From Lachnoclostridium sp. UBA1308 (lineage in GTDB: Bacteria; Bacillota; Clostridia; Lachnospirales; Lachnospiraceae): DNA of 21,184 nucleotides. The notes below the pieces were generated by a model. That model was not told the origin of the DNA. It made no database searches and saw only the letters and a list, made by a program, of their open reading frames with translations. Positions 1-7,765 of the stretch are shown piece after piece. The position numbers and the translations under genes were made by a program. The number at the start of each line of letters is the position of its first letter. The stretch's first letter is position 1. The stretch spans positions 14,039 to 35,222 of the forward strand of contig DBTU01000032.1 of the NCBI GenBank assembly GCA_002307215.1, given 5' to 3'.

Positions 1-102
1 TTTCGAACCGATGCACACAAAATATGTTATAAAGCACATATTTTGGCGCTGGATCTTCTCGAAATCCTGTGGATTTCTCGGAGTACGGAATAGTTATAAT
101 TA
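1..102. other. Intergenic edge segment with two hairpins downstream of rsmD
   Basis: This stretch lies beyond the 3' end of rsmD. It holds two inverted repeats: CAAAATATG/CATATTTTG at about 19-46 with a 10-nt loop, and GAAATCC/GGATTTC at about 60-76 with a 3-nt loop. In many clostridia coaD follows rsmD, but no coaD start is visible before the window edge. Neither hairpin is followed by a convincing T-run, so I do not call a terminator. Parts of both strands are open by chance at this length and I see no recognisable protein. Confidence 0.4.
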
Positions 103-657
103 TTACTTCATCTCTATAAAAACATGTTGATTGGTTTTATATTCCTTCTTTTTATAAATACGTAATTTAGTATCTTCAAGATAACCAAAATCTGTCAATA
201 AGGATGCTTCAACAACTATGACTGTATCGCAATAAATAATCGAGGAATTTTGCAGAATAAGCAATGTTTCCTTTTCCAATGAATTATTATAAGGGGGATC
301 CATGAATACAATATCAAAGACTTTGCCTTTAATCTCTAAGATACGTATTGCTTCCAACACACTGCTTGCCAGAACCTCAGCTTCACTTTCCAGTTGCGTA
401 CTTTTCAGATTTGCTCTGATACAATCAAGCGCTATTCTATTATTCTCCACAAATGCCGTATACTTGGCACCTCTTGACAAAGCCTCTATTCCAATTGCTC
501 CACTTCCAGCGAAACAATCTAAAAAATCAGCATTTGTTAAGTAAGGATTCAAAATATTAAACAGTGTCTCCTTGGTTTTATCAGTAGTCGGCCTAGTGTC
601 ATAGCCCTCTGGCGTCTTTAGCTGTAATCTTCTTGCTCTACCTGCAATAACTCTCAT
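103..657 (-). CDS. rsmD: 16S rRNA (guanine(966)-N(2))-methyltransferase RsmD
   Basis: RsmD transfers a methyl group from S-adenosylmethionine to N2 of G966 in 16S rRNA during small-subunit assembly. The 184-residue protein has the normal family length. It opens with MRVIAGRARR and a TRPTTDKTKETLFNIL stretch (about residues 21-36) typical of RsmD. The SAM-binding loop FLDCFAGSGAIGIEA is at residues 45-59, and the catalytic N2-methyltransferase motif DPPY is at 120-123. The ATG is preceded by GGAG at a 6-nt distance. A likely sigma-A promoter lies upstream at 685-712, after the spore-protein terminator, so it is probably transcribed separately. coaD, its usual downstream partner, is not visible in the 102 nt remaining. 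Confidence 0.95.
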   Translation of the reverse strand: MRVIAGRARRLQLKTPEGYDTRPTTDKTKETLFNILNPYLTNADFLDCFAGSGAIGIEALSRGAKYTAFVENNRIALDCIRANLKSTQLESEAEVLASSVLEAIRILEIKGKVFDIVFMDPPYNNSLEKETLLILQNSSIIYCDTVIVVEASLLTDFGYLEDTKLRIYKKKEYKTNQHVFIEMK

Positions 658-684
658 ATTGTTCTCCGAATACCTTATTAATTA

Positions 685-712
685 ATTGTATATGAAAATT
701 TATTTATATCAA
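685..712 (-). promoter_or_regulatory. Candidate sigma-A promoter of rsmD
   Basis: On the minus strand a TTGATA -35 box (707-712) and a TACAAT -10 box (685-690) are separated by 16 nt. Each matches the consensus at five of six positions. The site lies 27 nt upstream of the rsmD start and beyond the terminator of the preceding spore-protein gene. Confidence 0.5.
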
Positions 713-767
713 TAGTAAGTGTATCCTATCCACCCAAATATTTCAATGGTTTTTTCTAAATATGATA

Positions 768-794
768 AAAACGGCTGCCGATTTGGCAGCCGCA
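768..794 (-). terminator. Rho-independent terminator of the spore-protein gene
   Basis: A perfect 8-bp stem, CGGCTGCC pairing with GGCAGCCG (about 772-779 and 785-792) with a short loop, is followed on the minus strand by a run of T. It sits just after the stop codon of the spore-protein gene. Confidence 0.85.
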
Positions 795-816
795 TCAATT
801 ATTTATTATTTATTTC

Positions 817-1017
817 CTATTTACCGGACATTCTCTTTTCAGCATCCGCAATCATCTTCTTAACCATATAACCACCGACCGAACCATTCTGCTTTGAGGT
901 CAGGTCACCGTTATAGCCTTGCTTTAACGGAACGCCCAATTCATTTGCAACTTCATACTTAAAACGATTTAATGCTTCCTTTGCTTCAGGTATCTCTGCG
1001 CTGTTTCTACTTGACAT
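817..1017 (-). CDS. Alpha/beta-type small acid-soluble spore protein
   Basis: These proteins coat DNA in the dormant endospore and protect it from UV and other damage; they are degraded by the GPR protease at germination. The 66-residue protein shows the family pattern: an EAKEALNRFKYEVANELGVPL segment (about residues 11-32), then GYNGDLTSKQNGSVGGYMVKKMI (about 34-56). The ELGVPL region includes the usual germination protease site. It starts at an ATG with GGAGGAG upstream. It is a single gene between palindromic element E1 and rsmD and has its own terminator. Expression is expected from the forespore sigma factor; I could not fix the promoter, although a weak CATTATT-like -10 lies upstream. 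Confidence 0.95.
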   Translation of the reverse strand: MSSRNSAEIPEAKEALNRFKYEVANELGVPLKQGYNGDLTSKQNGSVGGYMVKKMIADAEKRMSGK

Positions 1018-1093
1018 ATAAACTCCTCCATTTCTTACTTTGATAAATCAAAATAATGTGTGTTGTTGTTTACTATTGCTACATGCAACATCT

Positions 1094-1121
1094 TAATGAA
1101 ATACTTATATTAATTTCATTA
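1094..1121. repeat. Perfect 9-bp inverted repeat upstream of the spore-protein gene
   Basis: TAATGAAAT (1094-1102) and ATTTCATTA (1113-1121) form a perfect dyad with a 10-nt spacer in the leader/promoter area of the spore-protein gene. It is AT-rich, so chance is possible. It could be an operator or a weak hairpin. Confidence 0.3.
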
Positions 1122-1218
1122 CTATGTCACGATAGTAGTATGTGCAATCAGAAATAAAATACGCTGGGAATTAAATGAATCTATAATGTTTTTTTAAATA
1201 TTTTTAAATCGTCAATTT

Positions 1219-1384
1219 GTTACAGTTCAGCCTTCAAAGAGATGTATCCAGACTGAGTAAGAAATGATTTCTATATAGGAGTATTTGCATACGAACTACG
1301 TAATGCAACTAAGCGAAAGCAGCTCCTATATGGAAACATTTCTTTCCCAGTCTTGTCACTATCCTTGCTAGGCTGAACTGTCAC
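1219..1384. repeat. Palindromic repeat element E1 (complete copy)
   Basis: An imperfect inverted repeat with arms of about 63 bp: 1219-1281 pairs with 1321-1384. The ends are GTTACAGTTCAGCCT and AGGCTGAACTGTCAC. The middle (about 1285-1309) holds a second small hairpin, TTGCATACG/CGTAATGCAA with one bulge. Read on the minus strand, the right arm matches 21112-21184 (E3) at all but five positions over about 73 nt, and matches 12179-12246 (E2) with one short deletion. It encodes no protein. It begins 11 nt after the citrate synthase stop codon, so it could also act as a transcript-end hairpin. It resembles a MITE or other palindromic intergenic repeat. I see no clear target-site duplication. 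Confidence 0.85.
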
Positions 1385-1395
1385 TAACATTTATA

Positions 1396-2757
1396 TTAAC
1401 TTCTTTGATCCATTGGCACATAATCTCTGGGCTTTGTAACACTCTTATATGCCGGTCGAATAATTTTACTGGAGTTAATCAGTTCCTCCAGGCGATGTGC
1501 GCTCCATCCGGCTATTCTCGCAATTGCAAATATCGGAGTAAATAATTCCTTTGGCAGATCCAGCATATGATATACAAATCCGCTATAAAAATCTACATTA
1601 GCACTTACTCCTTTATATATCTTCCTCTCACTAGCGATTATTTCGGGAGCAAGACGCTCTACCATCTCATATAACCGGAATTCTTTTTGCATACCCTTTT
1701 CTTCTGAAAGACCTTTCACGTACTGCTTCAAAACATTTGCTCTTGGATCAGATATGGAGTAGACTGCATGTCCCATTCCGTATATCAGACCCGATTTGTC
1801 AAAGGCTTTTTTATTTAGAATATCTGCGAGATATGTACTTACTTGTTCTTCATCCTCCCAGTCTTTGATATTCTCCTTCATATCATCAAACATCTTCATT
1901 ACCTTAATATTAGCTCCACCATGCTTCGGTCCCTTTAATGATCCCAGGGATGCCGCAACCGAAGAATATGTATCCGTTCCTGAGGACGAAACCACATGAG
2001 TTGTGAAGGTTGAATTGTTTCCTCCACCGTGTTCTGCATGCAGAACGAGTGCAATATCGAGAATTTTTGCCTCAAGCTCTGTATATTTCATGTTCGGTCT
2101 CAGCATATAAAGTATGTTTTCTGCCGTTGATAACCCTTCTTTCGGCGGATGAATAACAAGACTTTTTCCATTGTGATAATGACTGTAAGTATGATATCCA
2201 TATACCGATAAAAGCGGGAATACCGCTATCAATTGTAAGCTCTGACGGAGTACATTCTCAATAGATATATCATCTGCTTTTTCATCATAGGAGTACAAAG
2301 TAAGCACACTTCTTGCCAATGTATTCATCATATCATGACTGGGTGCCTTCATAATGATATCACGGACAAAGCTTTGTGGAAGCTCTCTGTATTTTTCAAT
2401 CAAGCCAATAAATTCGGTAAGCTGAGTCTTTGTCGGAAGATCACCAAATAGCAACAGATAGGTAGCTTCTTCAAAGCCGAAACGCTTCTCCTGCATAAAT
2501 CCATTTATAAATTCCTCGGTATCTATTCCTCGGTAATATAGCTTGCCTTCACAGGGAATATAATCATCATCCACCATAATATGGGATATGATTTCACAAA
2601 TTTCAGTAAGCCCTGTCAAAACACCCTTCCCGCTTACATCTCTAAGACCTCTCTTAACGTCATATTTTGCATACAGATTTGGATCTATAACATTATTTTG
2701 CTTGCACAAATTAGCAAGTTCCATTATTTCGGGGGTAATTTCAGTATATTTACTCAT
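1396..2757 (-). CDS. Citrate synthase
   Basis: Condenses acetyl-CoA with oxaloacetate to citrate; in anaerobic clostridia this mainly feeds 2-oxoglutarate and glutamate synthesis. The 453-residue protein carries the three catalytic residues in their family motifs: H279 in GPKHGGAN, H330 in GMGHAVYSISDPRA, and D389 in VDFYSG. HAEHGGGNNS is at 240-249. The N-terminal extension of roughly 60 residues before the core fold and the overall length match the clostridial form. The ATG is preceded by GGAGG. It lies 34 nt after the CmpB-like gene with no terminator between, so it looks like the last gene of the eight-gene operon. Element E1 follows directly. A housekeeping enzyme at the end of a glycan operon is unusual. 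Confidence 0.95.
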   Translation of the reverse strand: MSKYTEITPEIMELANLCKQNNVIDPNLYAKYDVKRGLRDVSGKGVLTGLTEICEIISHIMVDDDYIPCEGKLYYRGIDTEEFINGFMQEKRFGFEEATYLLLFGDLPTKTQLTEFIGLIEKYRELPQSFVRDIIMKAPSHDMMNTLARSVLTLYSYDEKADDISIENVLRQSLQLIAVFPLLSVYGYHTYSHYHNGKSLVIHPPKEGLSTAENILYMLRPNMKYTELEAKILDIALVLHAEHGGGNNSTFTTHVVSSSGTDTYSSVAASLGSLKGPKHGGANIKVMKMFDDMKENIKDWEDEEQVSTYLADILNKKAFDKSGLIYGMGHAVYSISDPRANVLKQYVKGLSEEKGMQKEFRLYEMVERLAPEIIASERKIYKGVSANVDFYSGFVYHMLDLPKELFTPIFAIARIAGWSAHRLEELINSSKIIRPAYKSVTKPRDYVPMDQRS

Positions 2758-2791
2758 TATTTCCTCCGTTCTGCCTAAAAGGCGATGCGTG

Positions 2792-3325
2792 TTATAAATT
2801 CATTTTAACAGTGACGAATAGATCTAATATGAAAATGGTTAATGCCACCCTGGTAACTTTTTTCAGAATATCTAAATGTGCATTTTCATTAATAAAGCAA
2901 ACGAGCTTAGGATGAAAATACCGAATAATAAGAATGCCGCAGAGACCAAATACGATAGCCGCACCGAGACATACCCTGCCATTAATGTTAAATAGCTGAT
3001 CTGAGTAATTCCACCAACGTCTTCCAAATATGAACTCCATGACTGAGGATACTATATACTCTACACAAGATGCAAGTAATGCGCAAGCAAAAAATAATGC
3101 CATTTTGTTCCGAATTCGGTCTGAGAACAGCAGGACTGCTATCATAATACATCCACCATAGATTGGGCAGATAGGCCCATATAAAAAGCCACGTTTAATA
3201 TATCTTCCTAAATTGATATAGCAGTATATTGTTTCATATCCCCATCCGAGAATGCTATAAATAATAAAGCAGTCAAATAAAACCATTAGCCTGGGGACTT
3301 TCTCAGTAGTTCTAATACTTATCAT
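2792..3325 (-). CDS. CmpB-like putative ABC-transporter type IV membrane protein
   Basis: A 177-residue integral membrane protein of the family annotated as putative ABC-transporter type IV (CmpB, PF06541); its function is not established. The family signature is visible: SILGWGYETIYCYI (about residues 24-37), then RGFLYGPICPIYGGCIMI (about 45-62). About four to five hydrophobic segments follow. I set the start at the ATG at 3325, because AAGGAG lies 8 nt before it; a longer reading from a GTG nine bases upstream would overlap that ribosome binding site. It sits 48 nt after the L,D-transpeptidase gene and 34 nt before citrate synthase, in the same transcription unit. No ATPase partner is next to it. 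Confidence 0.8.
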   Translation of the reverse strand: MISIRTTEKVPRLMVLFDCFIIYSILGWGYETIYCYINLGRYIKRGFLYGPICPIYGGCIMIAVLLFSDRIRNKMALFFACALLASCVEYIVSSVMEFIFGRRWWNYSDQLFNINGRVCLGAAIVFGLCGILIIRYFHPKLVCFINENAHLDILKKVTRVALTIFILDLFVTVKMNL

Positions 3326-3373
3326 ATGTATCACTCCTTAATCAATATCTGTTAAAGGATATGTCCTCTTTCG

Positions 3374-4714
3374 CTAATTATTACTGATATTGACTGTCTT
3401 ATTACCAATTATGATTTGTTCTGTTCCTATATTCCCGGCTTCATCCGTTGCCGTGTAGGTAATCTGATATGTACCGTCAAAATTATCCATAAGGTTTAAA
3501 TCGAGTATAATCTTATCAGGCGTAGAGTAATTATCAGTAATTGTTACACCTGTCATTGCCCAGGATAAGTCCGGTATTTCTCCATCCTTTAAAATCCTAT
3601 CAGTAATACCATTAAATATCGGCGCTTCATCATCAATTGTTATCTTTGAAGTGATGGTAGCTATCGGACCGTTACCTATACTGGCGCTATATGTAATTTC
3701 ATAATTCATATCATCCGTCTGATCAATCGTAACCTGGATTAAATCTTTATCAAGCTCAAAGTCCTGACAATACGCATCTACTCCGGTAAGTGCAAAGTCA
3801 GAATCCAAAGTAACTCCTGAATTTACTACTCTGTCACTAATTCCGTCAAACTCAGGTAGTTCTGTGTTATCAAGAACAATTACAGTTATTGTTTTGATAA
3901 TGGATTTTTTTAGTGTATCCGTTACGGTATATATAACTTTATATTTTCCGGGTATTGCTGTATTAACCTCCCCTTTTGCTTTCACCGCTGAAGTGATATC
4001 TGTACCAACAGATGATGTCGCTTTTAAATTGCTTCGAACATCATACGTACTGTTCCATGCTATTTTACTACTTTTTATACCGTCAATTGTCGGTGTTTTA
4101 TCTGCATATGGATTATTAACATCCGGATCCGTTGGATCCCATCGCACACTGGAAGCTATTTTTATACCTTCGGGCTTCCCAAGAGGTCCGGGACTTTTCT
4201 TATCGTCATAAATAATTACACTGGTTCCATAGGAGCAATTATCATAAATCCATTTTGCATCCTCAACTGCAAGTCGGACACAGCCGTGGGAGACGGCTTC
4301 ACCCAGTTTGTTGAATTCCTTTGTTGCAAGAGTAGCCGGATTACCATTTTCATAATAATAGACCGAATGAAACAGTATCCCTCCAACAATTCTTGTAGCA
4401 TATTGTCCCCATACATCACCATTTAGTAATTTCCAGCGATATTTATCCTTGGTCTTGTAAGTGCCGGTGACGGTCTTGCCACTTTTACCGACAGAACACA
4501 GCATGACTTTAACCGGAACCTTATACTTTCCCTTATCATCCTGTTTGTATACCGTAACCGTATTATATGTTCTGTTTACTTTAATCAGATACGGAACATT
4601 CGTCTTTTCTTCTGCTGATACTCTGTAAGCCTGCGCGCTAAATATGAATGTTGCAAAAACTAGTGTAAAAATCAGTAATCGTGGGCCGATCATCCGTAAT
4701 ATACTTTTTCGCAT
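3374..4714 (-). CDS. Secreted L,D-transpeptidase (YkuD) with three beta-domain repeats
   Basis: Predicted to form 3-3 crosslinks in peptidoglycan or attach molecules to it, outside the membrane. Residues 1-34 form a signal peptide or membrane anchor with a hydrophobic stretch (LLIFTLVFATFIFSA). The YkuD catalytic domain covers about 40-170. It has the conserved LFHS (H116) and the active-site motif SHGCVRL with catalytic Cys145. After a Pro-rich linker come three similar beta-sandwich segments of about 75 residues (208-282, 286-361, 365-437). Each opens like 'P.(I/F).GI.(S/D)..' and ends in 'YTVTD' or 'ITYTATD' strands, as in DUF5011/Ig-like domains. AGGAG precedes the ATG. It is 25 nt after the DUF2298 gene, so it is probably co-transcribed with the glycan genes. 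Confidence 0.88.
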   Translation of the reverse strand: MRKSILRMIGPRLLIFTLVFATFIFSAQAYRVSAEEKTNVPYLIKVNRTYNTVTVYKQDDKGKYKVPVKVMLCSVGKSGKTVTGTYKTKDKYRWKLLNGDVWGQYATRIVGGILFHSVYYYENGNPATLATKEFNKLGEAVSHGCVRLAVEDAKWIYDNCSYGTSVIIYDDKKSPGPLGKPEGIKIASSVRWDPTDPDVNNPYADKTPTIDGIKSSKIAWNSTYDVRSNLKATSSVGTDITSAVKAKGEVNTAIPGKYKVIYTVTDTLKKSIIKTITVIVLDNTELPEFDGISDRVVNSGVTLDSDFALTGVDAYCQDFELDKDLIQVTIDQTDDMNYEITYSASIGNGPIATITSKITIDDEAPIFNGITDRILKDGEIPDLSWAMTGVTITDNYSTPDKIILDLNLMDNFDGTYQITYTATDEAGNIGTEQIIIGNKTVNISNN

Positions 4715-4739
4715 AATGATACTCCTAATTGAAATACAC

Positions 4740-7031
4740 CTATTTGATTTTTACAATATATGTTTCATCTGTTTTAACTAGAGTAGTCGGACTGATATAA
4801 ACGATTTCTCCGAGTCCTTTTATCAAATCATTATTTAACTCGGAAAATTTGTCTTTTTCCAATTTTCCTACATAAATGTATGAAACATTATATTTTGTCA
4901 GTAGGTTCTTAACCTGTTCTTCATCCGTGGAAGTATAAATAGTCTCAATATCTGCTGCCCTTTCGTCAAGTATTGCTTCATCTGACTTCCAGAGCCATTC
5001 ATGGGTACGCCATCCCAGTACGGTTGGAAGGCCGGTCATTACGGACACTCTCTCATATTTGGTATAACTGTCACCATTCGCCTCCAATACCACCGGCATT
5101 CCGGTTACATTCTCATTCAACCAGTCAATGGCACCAACATCATTTTTATAATCTGTATCTGTTTCTAAAAACGCTGTACAATCAAGACCTTTATATTTGT
5201 TGATGTGAAATATATTACCATACCAGGCATTCACTGCATTCTGGACGTAACATACACTCGTTGCAAATAAGAGTAGGCATATAACAGCTGTTATTTTCTG
5301 ACGCCTTGACTCACCAAACCTTAATAGCCTGACCATCATATATCCAAAACAAATTCCAAACATAATGAAAGCTTGATAAGTCAATTTAAACATTGTATTG
5401 GCTCTCTTATAATCACCGCTATATATATCCTTTATATATATTATTTCCGGGATGATTACCAGCCCGATCGCGCATAAGCCGATGGTTATTGCAAATAAAT
5501 CAGTAATTGTAAGGCTTTCCATGAATAAAAATAATTCTGATCTTCTCACGGACTCATCCTCTATAGCCTCTGCTCTTCTCTTCCTCCGATCATTAGCTAC
5601 CATGAAGCAGAGAAAGGAAATTACCACAAATACCGGCAATCCCCATAGAATAATCAGCTGGTTAAGCGGAGTATGGTTAACTGCTAATAATGGTTCGGTA
5701 GATATTTTGTTAAACATGATGGTAAACGGCAAACATACCACCTCCGAAATACAAAAGACGGAAATACCCTGCAACATTGTAATAACGGCAGCTTTTCTTT
5801 TAAAATTATATACAATCAAATTGGTAAATAGAATAACCGCACCTGAAACCACATAATAAATCGGAAAATCCCAATAGTTCGTCGTGTGAAAAAGACCGAT
5901 AAAGAAGGAAATTGCGACAATTTGAGGACTGAATATCTCTTTCCATAAAGGAAGTACCTGATCCTTAGCTGCTCTTCTGGCACACATCCACGCAAATAAC
6001 AATCCAAGGAGCGTGATTACAAACATGATATTGACCACATGGGCATGAAGATCGCCCAGTACGAAGGAATAACACGGAAATTCATGGATTGTCTTATCAT
6101 GTGTTTCAGGATGGTAACCGATAAATCTTGTCGCATCCGGAAACCAGTATTCTTTAGTGGCTGCTTCAATCCCAAAAAATTTGCGCACCAAAGGCTCAAA
6201 CCACTGAAAGGTAGGATAGTGCATGTTACCGGCAATACAAACTCCGATACCCGCGATTGCTCCGCACAGAGCCGGTATAATCCTGCTGTGTTTTTCACAT
6301 TCCGACAGATATTTATGAATCATATTATTTACTAAGGAATAGGGCAGGACAACTGCAAAGGTACCCACCATCATTAGCATAATATTGTATCCGTCTTCTA
6401 CTTTTATAAAGGAAAGCTTTGTAAGAAAAGTCGCCAGATACTGTCCACCATAATAATAGTTCAGTAAGCTTCCTGAAAACCAAAAATCCTGTGGCGGCAT
6501 ATAGTCACTACGCATCATACTGGTCATAAAACCGTAGTCCATGAATTTTTCCGTACCGAATGCCTCAGGCTTAAAGCCTCTGATATAAGTAAAAAGCAAA
6601 AACACTGCGAGGAATAATACTTCCTCGGTTAATATCCTGTTAAGTACCTGATTATGAAGCTTAGTCCATTCAAAGAAAGGCTTGTTTTCTTTCCTTCGCT
6701 TTCTCTTAATTACAGCAAGTACGGCAATATTAATCAACAGACCGATTCCTGCGCAAATTATACAGGCTGTGGCAGTAAATTTAAAAATATGCAGTGAGGC
6801 AAACAGCCACATGATATAGCCCCCACCGGCTATCCCGATAACTTTTGAAAACAAGTATCCCTTATCATTGAAGCCTGCAAACAATAATGCCGTAATCGGC
6901 ATAAAAAATATTCCTAATATGGCTACTGTTACCCACCAATTAAGGAAGGAAGTGTAGTCTCCCTGCAACAGGAAGTGACCGGCTATTAATAAAAATACTG
7001 TTATTATAAATAATATGATTTTCTTTAGCAT
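4740..7031 (-). CDS. DUF2298-type polytopic membrane protein, GT-C-like
   Basis: A 763-residue protein with more than ten hydrophobic segments, of the DUF2298 (Chlor_Arch_YYY) family, whose members resemble GT-C glycosyltransferases using lipid-linked sugars. Family motifs seen: KFMDYGFMTSMMRS (about 162-175) in the first large outside loop, with an acidic residue as in GT-C active sites; LLNYYYGGQY (189-198); and EFPCYSFVLGDLHAHV (317-332). The C-terminal soluble part (from about 630) has an 'IDWLNENV...' start and ends in an NVSYIYVG segment. The start is the ATG at 7031 with GGAG 6 nt upstream; a TTG four codons earlier overlaps that site. It follows the TTG-started GT2 gene by 20 nt. The sugar and acceptor cannot be read from sequence. 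Confidence 0.82.
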   Translation of the reverse strand: MLKKIILFIITVFLLIAGHFLLQGDYTSFLNWWVTVAILGIFFMPITALLFAGFNDKGYLFSKVIGIAGGGYIMWLFASLHIFKFTATACIICAGIGLLINIAVLAVIKRKRRKENKPFFEWTKLHNQVLNRILTEEVLFLAVFLLFTYIRGFKPEAFGTEKFMDYGFMTSMMRSDYMPPQDFWFSGSLLNYYYGGQYLATFLTKLSFIKVEDGYNIMLMMVGTFAVVLPYSLVNNMIHKYLSECEKHSRIIPALCGAIAGIGVCIAGNMHYPTFQWFEPLVRKFFGIEAATKEYWFPDATRFIGYHPETHDKTIHEFPCYSFVLGDLHAHVVNIMFVITLLGLLFAWMCARRAAKDQVLPLWKEIFSPQIVAISFFIGLFHTTNYWDFPIYYVVSGAVILFTNLIVYNFKRKAAVITMLQGISVFCISEVVCLPFTIMFNKISTEPLLAVNHTPLNQLIILWGLPVFVVISFLCFMVANDRRKRRAEAIEDESVRRSELFLFMESLTITDLFAITIGLCAIGLVIIPEIIYIKDIYSGDYKRANTMFKLTYQAFIMFGICFGYMMVRLLRFGESRRQKITAVICLLLFATSVCYVQNAVNAWYGNIFHINKYKGLDCTAFLETDTDYKNDVGAIDWLNENVTGMPVVLEANGDSYTKYERVSVMTGLPTVLGWRTHEWLWKSDEAILDERAADIETIYTSTDEEQVKNLLTKYNVSYIYVGKLEKDKFSELNNDLIKGLGEIVYISPTTLVKTDETYIVKIK

Positions 7032-7051
7032 CTCTGACTCCAATAGTTAAA

Positions 7052-7765
7052 TTATTTTACTTTCAAGCATCGATTTATTTCTCTGAAATCTGTAAAGGCT
7101 CTTTTCCCTATCTGAACTATCTTCTTCATATTAATCGAATTCACGCCACCCTGTCTTGGTCGGAAGGTAACCGGCAAATATTTTACAGCAAGCTTTTTCT
7201 TCGCATATATAACCGATAAAATAACATTTGATAGATTATAATTCGTAGGAATGAGTTTGATCTGCTCTTTTAAGGTTTCAGCCTTCATCAGTCTGAAGGG
7301 CGTATTTGCATCTGTGATTTTTACGTGAAAGCAAAGTCTTAAGACAAGCTTCAGAGTCTTTGTTACAAAGATACGGGAGCCACCATCCTGCCGACCTTTT
7401 CTGTGTCCGATCACCATATCATATTGGTCTCTCAGTTCCCAAAACGGCCAGAACTCCTCCGGAAGAGTCTGTCCATCGGAATCTGTCTGAAAGACATAAT
7501 CAGCTCCTGCATTCAAGGCATAATGATACCCATATAATATTGTAGCACCATGTCCGCTGTTTGTTTTTGTGATCGGTTCGAATGCTGACAGCTTCTCTGC
7601 ATCCTCCTTCATGATGTGGTATGTGGAATCCTTGCTTCCGTCGTCTATAATCACCAATCTGCTGCCGTTCCCAATCTTCTCCACAACCGGATTCCAATCC
7701 CTGATTACAGCTTTAATGTTTTCTTCTTCATTATAAGCAGGAATTACAATATATAACTTATCCAA
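7052..7765 (-). CDS. DPM1-like family 2 glycosyltransferase
   Basis: A 237-residue GT2 enzyme on the cytoplasmic side, likely transferring a sugar from a nucleotide donor to polyprenyl phosphate or to a glycan precursor. The N-terminus MDKLYIVIPAYNEEENI and IDDGSKD (39-45) form the nucleotide-binding part. The metal-binding DXD-like motif is QTDSDGQ (93-99). TDANTPFRLM (about 151-160) is typical of dolichol-phosphate-mannose-synthase-like enzymes. There is no C-terminal membrane segment. It starts with TTG, 6 nt after GGAGGAG. The start overlaps the last codons of glf by 8 nt, so translation is probably coupled to glf. Confidence 0.87.
   Translation of the reverse strand: MDKLYIVIPAYNEEENIKAVIRDWNPVVEKIGNGSRLVIIDDGSKDSTYHIMKEDAEKLSAFEPITKTNSGHGATILYGYHYALNAGADYVFQTDSDGQTLPEEFWPFWELRDQYDMVIGHRKGRQDGGSRIFVTKTLKLVLRLCFHVKITDANTPFRLMKAETLKEQIKLIPTNYNLSNVILSVIYAKKKLAVKYLPVTFRPRQGGVNSINMKKIVQIGKRAFTDFREINRCLKVK

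Noticed and set aside
1..93. Plus-strand frame open from the window edge to a TAG at 91-93
   Set aside because: Only 30 codons with no recognisable protein; other frames on both strands are also open here and the segment folds into hairpins.
1219..1384. E1 as an ordinary rho-independent terminator of citrate synthase
   Set aside because: The arms are about 63 bp, imperfect, and recur elsewhere in the window without a T-run; a repeat element explains it better, though it may still help end transcription.
4216..4422. Minus-strand open frame inside the L,D-transpeptidase gene
   Set aside because: A shifted-frame shadow of the catalytic domain, which is intact in the main frame.
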